The notes below the pieces were generated by a model that was given only the letters and a program-made list of their open reading frames with translations, had not been told where the DNA came from and did not search any database. This document shows positions 1 through 7,101 of a stretch of 10,374 nucleotides of DNA, piece after piece. The stretch is from positions 1 to 10,374 of the forward strand of contig CABUZI010000058.1 of assembly GCA_902496005.1 (NCBI GenBank), in the 5' to 3' direction. Position 1 is the first letter of the stretch. Every line of letters begins with the position of its first letter. Both the position numbers and the translations under genes were made by a program. The DNA comes from an uncultured Collinsella sp. Its GTDB lineage: Bacteria > Actinomycetota > Coriobacteriia > Coriobacteriales > Coriobacteriaceae.

Positions 1-510
1 CCCGCCGGCGTCCGCCACACCGCGATGCTCGCCATGGCAAAGCTCGAATACCCCGCCGAGGAGCTCAAGCGCTTTCGCTCTGCCCACTCCGTACCCTATC
101 TTGCCAACACGCCGCTGCGCCGCCGCCCCAAGGATGCGGAGCGCGACTTGGACCCGTGGACGCTCATTGCGCTGATGAGCGCTGCCTGGCGCGAGTTGGA
201 CTACGAAGGCGCCGAGCACTACCTGCGTATCCTTGCGCGCTCGTGCCCGCACGCAGCCGAGGCACTTTACTTCCAAACCGAGTTTCCCGATGGCGTCTAT
301 GCCCGCGTCAACGTAGGTCCGGGCTCTACCGATGAGCTTGTCCTTGCGCTGTCCGAGGCGACTCCGGTGCTGCAGGAGGGCCTGGGCGCCCCTGACAACG
401 CTAGCTTTGCCGCCTGGGTCGCCACCAACGATATCGTGCGTTCCCAGATCGACGAGCGCATCCTGCACGCGGCCGAGCAGGGCTTGCCGTTTAGGGGAGG
501 AGACCTCTAA
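1..510 (+). CDS. 3' part of an unrecognised, probably helical-repeat protein (5' end outside the window)
   Basis: The frame is open from base 1 to a TAA at 508-510, giving 169 residues. ATG codons at 25 and 34 are in frame, but neither has a purine-rich ribosome binding site and the frame stays open upstream, so the true start is probably before the window. The visible part is soluble and has no membrane segment. It contains a helix-rich stretch (DPWTLIALMSAAWRELDY, followed by AEHYLRILARSCPHAAEALY) that looks like a TPR-type helix pair. A less regular tail follows, and no catalytic motif is evident. The stop overlaps the next start (TAATG), so the two genes are probably translationally coupled and may work together. 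I do not recognise the family; the helical-repeat label is inferred from amphipathic spacing. Confidence 0.7.
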   Translation, partial: PAGVRHTAMLAMAKLEYPAEELKRFRSAHSVPYLANTPLRRRPKDAERDLDPWTLIALMSAAWRELDYEGAEHYLRILARSCPHAAEALYFQTEFPDGVYARVNVGPGSTDELVLALSEATPVLQEGLGAPDNASFAAWVATNDIVRSQIDERILHAAEQGLPFRGGDL

Positions 511-1553
511 TGGATCCGAGCGTCTACATCCCCGCCTACCTGGAGCGCACCTATCTGGCGTCGCACCCCGAGCTCACCGATGCAGCACGCGAGCTTGTCC
601 ATAACGACATGAGCGCGAATCCCCAAAAGTATGCGCAGTCCGAGCATGCCCAGGCGCTGCTGTCCTATGCCGGCGTTCATCGCCACCTGCTCGACGAGCT
701 CCATCGCATCGAGGACATGGGCAGCGACGAGGAGTTTGAGCAGACGCGCAATCGCCTGTTCGACGATATGCGCGACGAGCTGCTCAAGATTGTTCGCGTC
801 GATGCGCTGGCCGTCGATGCCCAGTTGCTCGCCATCATCCTGGCGGACACGCCCGTCGACGCCTGCCTGGGCGACCTGATGAAGCTCGAGGCGAGCACGG
901 CCGACTACCTGCAACAGAGCATGTCCGGGTTTGATATGGAGGCCCCACACTACTGGGCCAATAATGTTTTAGTCGACGGTGTCACCGCAGCAGACCTTAC
1001 CGTGAGCGAGCCGGCACTTATTGGCTGGCTCCACACGCTCGAGGCCATCTCGCAGCTGTGCATGGCGAGCGCTCGCTACCGTGCTGCCGCCAACTATTCT
1101 CGCCGCGTTCTTAAGGCGGAAGGCTATCCCACCCGAGCCGCAGGCACCGTGTTGCTCGCCCTCGCTCGCCTGGAAGATCAGGATGGTTTTTTTGCCCTGG
1201 CCCACCAGCTCGAGGAACAGATGGGGGCCGATGCCCTCGAGAACTCCCCCTGGTACCTGCTCGCCCGCACGATCTTGCTGTTCAAAACGAACAAGATGCG
1301 CCCGGCGACACGCGCGCTACGCGAGTTTGCCAACCGCTGCGAGGGCGGTGCGTTCTTCTTGCTGAACCCCATGTACCAGACGCCGTATCTCCCCTGTCGA
1401 CCCGAGCCGCGCGACCCTTGGGACCTTTCGCACCAGGCCGTTTGGGAAGCCGACGGCATCATCTCGGATACCCCCGACTTTGCCCCCTGGGCCAATGCCT
1501 GCGAAGACGTTTCGCAGCTTGCCCAGGAGTTTGCGCGCCGCTACGGCTTTTAG
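510..1553 (+). CDS. Unrecognised TPR-like helical-repeat protein
   Basis: A 347-residue ORF. The ATG at 510-512 shares its A with the preceding TAA, and a strong Shine-Dalgarno AGGGGAGGAG lies at 493-502, seven bases upstream, which makes the start secure. The protein has no signal peptide or membrane segment. Residues 1-130 are acidic and helical. Residues about 173-276 form successive amphipathic helix pairs (around 173-203, 210-237 and 247-276) of the kind seen in TPR proteins, with LEAISQLCMASARYRAAANY as the clearest example. A proline-rich motif (TPYLPCRPEPRDPWDL, residues 291-306) precedes the C-terminus. I see no catalytic residues. A scaffold or protein-interaction role is inference only. 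It lies 45 bp upstream of the MurT-GatD gene on the same strand, so cotranscription with a cell-wall enzyme is possible but not shown. Confidence 0.8.
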   Translation: MDPSVYIPAYLERTYLASHPELTDAARELVHNDMSANPQKYAQSEHAQALLSYAGVHRHLLDELHRIEDMGSDEEFEQTRNRLFDDMRDELLKIVRVDALAVDAQLLAIILADTPVDACLGDLMKLEASTADYLQQSMSGFDMEAPHYWANNVLVDGVTAADLTVSEPALIGWLHTLEAISQLCMASARYRAAANYSRRVLKAEGYPTRAAGTVLLALARLEDQDGFFALAHQLEEQMGADALENSPWYLLARTILLFKTNKMRPATRALREFANRCEGGAFFLLNPMYQTPYLPCRPEPRDPWDLSHQAVWEADGIISDTPDFAPWANACEDVSQLAQEFARRYGF

Positions 1554-1598
1554 CGACGCGATCGCCCCGACTATGTCATCTACGTTAGGAACGGCTTC

Positions 1599-3776
1599 AT
1601 GAATCTCCGCTCATCTCTCGCCTGCACCTCAAGCGATATCGCCCGCTGGGGGCTGCGCTCCGTCCTTAAACGCCAGGGTGGCGTACTCCCCGGCCGCATC
1701 GCCATGAAGATCGACCCCGAGCTGCTAAGCGACCTCGCCGGCCTTATCGACCGCAGCGTGGTGATCACCGGTACTAACGGCAAGACCACCACCTCCAACC
1801 TCATCGCCGACGCCGTTGCTGCCAGCGGTGCCACCGTGGTGTGTAACCGTGCCGGTAACAATATGGAGCCTGGTGTGGTGGGTGCTCTGCTCGAGGCCCG
1901 TGGCGGCCTTAAGCACGCCAGCAGCGGCAAGCGCGTGGGCGTTTTTGAGTGCGATGAGCTTTACACCGTACGCGTTCTGCCCAAGCTCAAGCCGACGTAC
2001 TTTGTGCTGCTCAACCTGTTCCGCGACCAGCTAGACCGCTACGGCGAACTCGACCATACCCAAGACGTCATCGCCCATGCGTTAGAGCTCTCGCCGACAA
2101 CAACGCTCATCTACAACGCCGACGACCCGTTGTGCGCCTCGATTGCCGCGCGCGTTCCCAACGCGAGCATTGCCTTTGGCATCGACGGCGCCACGGGCAC
2201 CGAGTCCGATCGCATTAGCGACTCACGTTTTTGCTCACAGTGCAACGCGCCGCTGGAGTACGACTATGTGCAGTACGGACAGCTTGGCGCATACCATTGC
2301 CCCTCGTGCGGCTGGGCCCGCCCTGGGCTTGTCCGTCGTGTGACGGGCGTGGAGCTCGGCTGCGATGGCTATGGCTTTGACCTGGTCTTTGGATCTGCGC
2401 CCGACGCGGCTGCCGTACACATCGCCACACGCTACAACGGACTGTATATGGTCTACAACGTAGCCGCAGCCTTCTTCGCCGCCCGCGAGCTGGGCGTGGA
2501 CACCGCACGCCTGCAGCCCACGCTCGACGCCTACGTGCCAGCAGGTGGTCGCATGGGCCGTTGGAATATCGCCGGCCGAACCGTCGAGGCCAACCTGGCC
2601 AAGAATCCCGTAGGCTTCGATCGCCAGATCCAGTCCATCAAGACGGCAGGTGGCAGACTCTGCGCTTTCTTCCTCAACGACAACGACGCCGACGGCCACG
2701 ATGTCTCGTGGATCTACGATGTCGACTTCGAGCGCATCGCCGACACGCCGGGTCTTGTCGCCTTTGCCGGAGGCACGCGTGCGCACGACATGCAGGTACG
2801 CCTCAAGTACGCCGGCATCGATGCCGCGATTATCTCGGACGTCGCGCAGGCAATTGGCGCCGTGGCAGACGAGGCTGCTGGCGACACTTTCTACGCCGTC
2901 GCTAACTACACGGCCTTTCCTCCGCTGGTCAAGGAGCTCGACGGGCTGAAGGGTGCCGATACAGCCTCGATTGCCGCCCGCGCCGTAGCCCGTGCCGACG
3001 GCAGCGCTCTTCCTGTCGGCATCGCGCCAGTCGAGCTTTCGCGCCCGCTGCGCATCGTCTATCTGTACCCCGATGCCCTTAACCTCTACGGCGACGGCGG
3101 CAATGTCATCGCCCTTGAGCGCCGTTGCACCTGGCGTGGCATTCCCGCGCGTGTAGACGAGGTCCGTATGGGCGAAACGCTTGATTTGACCGATGCCGAT
3201 ATCGTCATGATGGGTGGTGGCTCCGACCGCGACCAGTTGGCTGTGGCACACGAGCTACTCGCCCAAAAAGACAAGGTCGCGGCCTATGTTGAGGATGGCG
3301 GCTCGCTGCTTGCCATCTGTGGCAGCTATCAGCTGCTCGGCCGTTCGTACTATATGGGCGAGGATCGCATCGAGGGCCTGGGGGTCATTGCCGCCGAAAC
3401 CGTACGCGGCTCCGACCGTCTGATCGGCAATGTAGCCGTCAAAACCGATCTGGCACCTGAGCCCTTTGTGGGATTCGAGAACCACGGCGGCCGCACTCTG
3501 CTCGACGCAGACGCCACGCCACTCGGAACGTCCGTCGTCACGGGCACCGGCAACAACGGCGACGATGGCTTTGAGGGTCTCATCTACAAGGGCGTCATCG
3601 GCACCTACCTGCACGGGCCGGCACTGCCTAAAAACCCCGAGCTCGCTGACTGGCTCATTACCCACGCCCTCGATCGCCGCGGCGATGCGCAGGCCACAGC
3701 CCTGCTGCCGCTCAAATCCCTCGACGACACCTACGAGCACGCCGCCCACGACGCCGCGATGAAGCTCCTCCCCTAA
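1599..3776 (+). CDS. murT/gatD: Fused MurT-GatD: lipid II isoglutaminyl synthase (glutamine-hydrolysing)
   Basis: A 725-residue ORF with its ATG at 1599 and TTAGGA at 1585-1590 as the ribosome binding site. In Gram-positive bacteria MurT and GatD form a cytoplasmic complex that amidates D-glutamate of the lipid II stem peptide to D-isoglutamine. GatD releases ammonia from glutamine and MurT activates the glutamate with ATP. Residues 1-460 are MurT. They include a Mur-ligase P-loop GTNGKTTT (58-65), a four-cysteine zinc ribbon (Cys212, Cys215, Cys234, Cys237) inserted in the central domain, and the C-terminal DUF1727-type domain with GRMGRWNI (317-324) and DNDADGHDVSWIYDVDFE (361-378). Residues 483-725 are GatD: LYPDALNLYGDGGN (489-502), nucleophile Cys574 in AICGSYQLLG, and His672 in YLHGP. 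Known examples are usually two adjacent genes; here a linker of about 20 residues joins them. All key residues are present, so the enzyme is probably active. A sequencing artefact that removed a stop is possible but unlikely. Confidence 0.93.
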   Translation: MNLRSSLACTSSDIARWGLRSVLKRQGGVLPGRIAMKIDPELLSDLAGLIDRSVVITGTNGKTTTSNLIADAVAASGATVVCNRAGNNMEPGVVGALLEARGGLKHASSGKRVGVFECDELYTVRVLPKLKPTYFVLLNLFRDQLDRYGELDHTQDVIAHALELSPTTTLIYNADDPLCASIAARVPNASIAFGIDGATGTESDRISDSRFCSQCNAPLEYDYVQYGQLGAYHCPSCGWARPGLVRRVTGVELGCDGYGFDLVFGSAPDAAAVHIATRYNGLYMVYNVAAAFFAARELGVDTARLQPTLDAYVPAGGRMGRWNIAGRTVEANLAKNPVGFDRQIQSIKTAGGRLCAFFLNDNDADGHDVSWIYDVDFERIADTPGLVAFAGGTRAHDMQVRLKYAGIDAAIISDVAQAIGAVADEAAGDTFYAVANYTAFPPLVKELDGLKGADTASIAARAVARADGSALPVGIAPVELSRPLRIVYLYPDALNLYGDGGNVIALERRCTWRGIPARVDEVRMGETLDLTDADIVMMGGGSDRDQLAVAHELLAQKDKVAAYVEDGGSLLAICGSYQLLGRSYYMGEDRIEGLGVIAAETVRGSDRLIGNVAVKTDLAPEPFVGFENHGGRTLLDADATPLGTSVVTGTGNNGDDGFEGLIYKGVIGTYLHGPALPKNPELADWLITHALDRRGDAQATALLPLKSLDDTYEHAAHDAAMKLLP

Positions 3777-3783
3777 CGCCCCG

Positions 3784-3821
3784 CCACCACAAAGGGGACA
3801 GGCACCTTTGTGGTGGTTTTT
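3784..3821 (+). terminator. Intrinsic terminator of the murT-gatD transcript
   Basis: A perfect 12-bp stem (CCACCACAAAGG at 3784-3795 pairs with CCTTTGTGGTGG at 3805-3816) with a 9-nt loop is followed by five T (3817-3821). It begins 8 bp after the murT-gatD stop and insulates that gene from the tRNA. The core GGGGACAGGCACC inside the hairpin resembles a dispersed repeat motif seen in several bacterial groups, noted from memory. Confidence 0.93.
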
Positions 3822-3838
3822 CAGTTTGCCAACGATAT

Positions 3839-3866
3839 GTGAACGGCTAAAAAAGTCTGCTATACT
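3839..3866 (+). promoter_or_regulatory. Promoter of tRNA-Glu
   Basis: A good -10 hexamer TATACT (3861-3866) carries an extended -10 TG (3858-3859). The -35 is weak (GTGAAC at 3839-3844, 16-bp spacing). The -10 ends 10 bp before the first base of the mature tRNA, so the primary transcript would have almost no leader. The extended -10 probably compensates for the poor -35. Confidence 0.7.
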
Positions 3867-3876
3867 CTTTCCCGCT

Positions 3877-3953
3877 GTCCCCATCGTCTAGCGGCCAAGG
3901 ACGCCACCCTTTCAAGGTGGATATCGCGGGTTCGAATCCCGCTGGGGGCACCA
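3877..3953 (+). tRNA. tRNA-Glu (anticodon UUC), with encoded CCA
   Basis: The full cloverleaf can be drawn. The acceptor GTCCCCA pairs with TGGGGGC (one G-U pair). The D-arm region is GTCTAGCGGCCAAGGAC. The anticodon stem CCACC/GGTGG carries loop CTTTCAA with anticodon TTC at 3911-3913. The T-arm is GCGGG-TTCGAAT-CCCGC, the discriminator is A3950, and CCA is genomically encoded at 3951-3953. Including CCA it is 77 nt. It closely resembles bacterial tRNA-Glu, such as that of E. coli. It decodes GAA/GAG and also supplies glutamyl-tRNA for tetrapyrrole synthesis in bacteria that use the C5 pathway. Confidence 0.98.
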
Positions 3954-4031
3954 TTTGAATTGAAGAGCCCGTTACCCTCGCGGTAGCGGGCTTTTTGCTA
4001 CCCATGCGCCGGGATTCGAACCCGACAGGGT
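3936..4031 (+). repeat. Direct repeat copy A: tRNA-Glu 3' end, terminator and antisense T-arm-like segment
   Basis: This 96-bp segment matches 4124-4219 without gaps, with 9 mismatches by eye. It begins inside the tRNA T-arm, includes the acceptor 3' strand and CCA, and runs through the terminator hairpin into a T-arm-like sequence in reverse orientation (4010-4024). The most conserved parts are the first 24 bases, the terminator hairpin with GCTACC, and the last 15 bases. Mismatches cluster in the short linkers. Copy A is the functional one, since it completes the tRNA. Confidence 0.9.
3966..3996 (+). terminator. Intrinsic terminator of tRNA-Glu
   Basis: An 11-bp stem (AGCCCGTTACC at 3966-3976 with GGTAGCGGGCT at 3982-3992, one T-G wobble) and a 5-nt loop end in five T (3992-3996). 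It starts 13 bases after the CCA. A second possible pairing, GGTAGC (3982-3987) with GCTACC (3997-4002), shares the right arm of this stem. Confidence 0.9.
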
Positions 4032-4123
4032 GCGGAGCTGAGGAAACGCGAAGCGTTTTCCAGCGCAGCACGCAAGGAGCGAAGCGACGCGGCGAAAGCG
4101 GGCGGCGTCAGCCGCACGCGGAC
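4032..4123. other. GC-rich spacer between the two tRNA-tail repeats, no gene
   Basis: I see no gene here. The sequence is rich in GCGAAGCG-like strings and small hairpins. One is GGAAACGC (4042-4049) with GCGTTTTCC (4053-4061), carrying a one-base bulge. Another is a GCGGC-GTCA-GCCGC tetraloop hairpin at 4102-4115. It could be decayed tRNA or integrative-element DNA, or a structured processing spacer; nothing here decides between them. Confidence 0.55.
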
Positions 4124-4219
4124 ATCCCGCTGGGGGCACCATTTGAAACGAGAAGCCCGTTACCCTCGCGGTAGCGGGCTTTTTGCTACCGAAACGCCGC
4201 GGTTCGAACCCGACAGGGT
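4124..4219 (+). repeat. Direct repeat copy B: orphan tRNA-Glu 3' end with terminator
   Basis: This is the second copy of the 96-bp unit, offset by exactly 188 bp. It holds the distal T-arm strand, acceptor strand and CCA of tRNA-Glu, but no D-arm, anticodon arm or 5' acceptor strand precedes it, so it cannot make a tRNA. It also repeats the terminator and the inverted T-arm-like tail, here more degenerate. A further short CGAATCCCG match (4221-4229) directly follows. It is a remnant of a tandem duplication or of a tRNA-targeted integration. Confidence 0.88.
4154..4184 (+). terminator. Second copy of the tRNA-Glu terminator
   Basis: The stem AGCCCGTTACC (4154-4164) with GGTAGCGGGCT (4170-4180), the loop CTCGC and the T-run (4180-4184) are identical to the first terminator. 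It would act as a backup for readthrough past the tRNA gene and should be functional as a hairpin even though the tRNA remnant before it is not. Confidence 0.8.
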
Positions 4220-4241
4220 ACGAATCCCGACATCATCGCAA

Positions 4242-4280
4242 GGCCTGTGGGCAAAAAATAGCAAATATGAGTACTGTTAC
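4242..4280 (+). repeat. Left terminal inverted repeat of the putative MITE
   Basis: Left arm of the 229-bp element. Its inner edge merges into a 7-bp palindrome with a 7-nt spacer (CTGTTAC 4274-4280, GTAACAG 4288-4294). Confidence 0.75.
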
Positions 4281-4431
4281 CATTTTAGTAACAGAAATTT
4301 CATGCCTTCAGAAGGCGATTTAGCCGTCAGGCGTCCTACGGCGGAAAAATTGCAGACGTTTATCGGCTAAGTACTTGGACATATGTTGCGTAACACTACA
4401 TATTTTGCAGATAAATAATGTTACAGGACTT

Positions 4432-4470
4432 GTGACAGTACTCATATTTGACGTTTTTTGCCCATAGCCC
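4432..4470 (-). repeat. Right terminal inverted repeat of the putative MITE
   Basis: Reverse complement of the left arm with six mismatches, three of them consecutive (4451-4453). Its inner edge also forms a spaced palindrome (TGTTAC 4419-4424, GTGACA 4432-4437) with the same 7-nt spacing as the left side. Confidence 0.75.
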
Positions 4471-4524
4471 TTTATACCTAGGCAAATCGGCGGCAAAACG
4501 GGCTTCAAAGCGTCCTTCGCAATC

Positions 4525-4558
4525 AAAAGCCGGGGCCCACATGATGCGGACCCCGGCT
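4525..4558 (-). terminator. Intrinsic terminator of glnA
   Basis: Read on the minus strand, an 8-bp GC stem AGCCGGGG/CCCCGGCT (4558-4551 with 4535-4528) is extended by GG/CC pairs after a bulge and followed by TTTT (4528-4525). It lies 30 bp past the glnA stop. It faces the plus-strand tRNA unit, as expected between convergent genes. Confidence 0.85.
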
Positions 4559-4587
4559 CAATACCGTGACGATATGTCAGTTACGCC

Positions 4588-6675
<2,088 letters not shown>

Positions 6676-6730
6676 ACGGAACTCCCTTCGTATCGGCACC
6701 GCGTGAGAAGCGGTGTTGATTACTAACGAA

Positions 6731-6750
6731 CGAGTCATAGCTTAGACTCG
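6731..6750 (-). promoter_or_regulatory. Palindromic operator candidate in the glnA promoter region
   Basis: A 20-bp near-palindrome with perfect 6-bp arms CGAGTC (6731-6736) and GACTCG (6745-6750) and a symmetric AGCT centre, 16 of 20 positions symmetric. It lies 56-75 bp upstream of the glnA start codon. On the minus strand it contains TATGAC and TAAGCT, possible -10 hexamers without a good -35, which fits a promoter that needs an activator or is blocked by a bound repressor. The regulator is unknown. Confidence 0.5.
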
Positions 6751-6754
6751 CCGT

Positions 6755-6792
6755 GTTTCCGCGACATTACCGTTATGTTGCTGTCGCGAAAC
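6755..6792. promoter_or_regulatory. Inverted repeat upstream of glnA, resembling paired GlnR-type boxes
   Basis: GTTTCCGCGACA (6755-6766) and TGTCGCGAAAC (6782-6792) are inverted repeats with one extra C in the left arm. Each arm fits the actinobacterial GlnR half-site pattern GTnAC-n6-GAAAC with one mismatch: GTAAT-n6-GAAAC on the minus strand (6770-6755) and GTTGC-n6-GAAAC on the plus strand (6777-6792). The boxes face opposite ways, unlike the tandem arrangement known in Streptomyces. Position just upstream of the glnA promoter fits nitrogen control, but this is inference. Confidence 0.4.
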
Positions 6793-7101
6793 CAATCAAT
6801 GAGGTTACCCTATCGAGGCGGCGTTGCCACCCTCAACAGCCAATCAACTGCATAAATTGCAGACCTCTCCCCATGGTTTAAGGGTAGTCAATTTGAGATG
6901 GAGCTCTATTAACTGGTATTTTGCATCAGATACCAGTCTTTATAGTCCGTGCCTAGATTAGCCGCTCTGTTATAGAGAAAGCCGATAGCAAGGCATCTTT
7001 GATTGGTATCCCCGAATAACGAGTGAAACTCCACCGTGACACAGTGGTGCTGTAGAATCCTTACAACACATCACACTATTACGTATCTAGAGGAGCACGA
7101 T
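6793..7101. other. Intergenic region between the divergent glnA and metF operons
   Basis: No ORF or RNA gene is seen in these 309 bp. They contain small inverted repeats: CTGCA-N5-TGCAG (6848-6862) and CTGGTAT-N10-ATACCAG (6913-6936). A possible plus-strand promoter has -10 TATAGT (6941-6946) with a weak TTTGCA -35 (6920-6925, 15-bp spacing). If it is used, metF has a leader of about 150 nt. I looked for SAM and THF riboswitch consensus segments in that leader and did not find them. Confidence 0.5.
6913..6936 (+). promoter_or_regulatory. Inverted repeat overlapping a candidate metF promoter
   Basis: Perfect 7-bp arms CTGGTAT (6913-6919) and ATACCAG (6930-6936) with a 10-bp spacer. A possible -35 (6920-6925) lies inside it and a TATAGT -10 follows at 6941, so a bound dimer would block transcription. 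It is a plausible operator for the methionine operon; the regulator is not identifiable from sequence. Confidence 0.4.

Larger units (their letters stand above)
4242..4470. mobile_element. Putative MITE-like element with terminal inverted repeats
   Basis: A 229-bp AT-rich stretch is bounded by inverted copies of about 39 bp (4242-4280 and 4432-4470) that match at 33 of 39 positions, including an unbroken 16-base core CAAATATGAGTACTGT. It encodes no protein. The interior has further symmetry: TTAGCCG (4320-4326) with CGGCTAA (4364-4370), and GCCTTC-A-GAAGGC (4303-4315). Base composition differs sharply from the GC-rich surroundings, which suggests an inserted element or a conserved regulatory cassette. 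I could not find a clear target-site duplication; the match may extend two bases further on each side. A non-autonomous transposable element is the likeliest reading. A structured RNA or a regulator-binding cassette are alternatives. Confidence 0.55.

Noticed and set aside
2235..3251. A 338-codon minus-strand frame inside murT-gatD, and similar long antisense frames at 7087-8136, 8133-9104 and 9516-10346
   Set aside because: They are codon-bias shadows of well-supported plus-strand genes, without ribosome binding sites or recognisable domains.
3847..4071. A minus-strand 74-codon frame containing PPAGFEPAISTLKG
   Set aside because: This peptide is the reverse-strand translation of the tRNA-Glu gene, a well-known false annotation; the DNA folds as a full tRNA.
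4143..4370. A 75-codon plus-strand frame from the tRNA remnant into the inverted-repeat element
   Set aside because: It spans a repeat copy, a terminator and one arm of the element, has no ribosome binding site, and shows no protein-like pattern.
3936..4470. A CRISPR array
   Set aside because: There are only two large, spacer-unlike repeat copies derived from a tRNA tail and one inverted repeat pair, with no short regularly spaced repeats and no cas genes.
6947..7101. A possible riboswitch in the metF leader (TGCCT...AGGCA with an inner CTCT/AGAG hairpin)
   Set aside because: The stems are only 4-5 bp, and none of the conserved SAM-I or THF riboswitch segments that I know are present.
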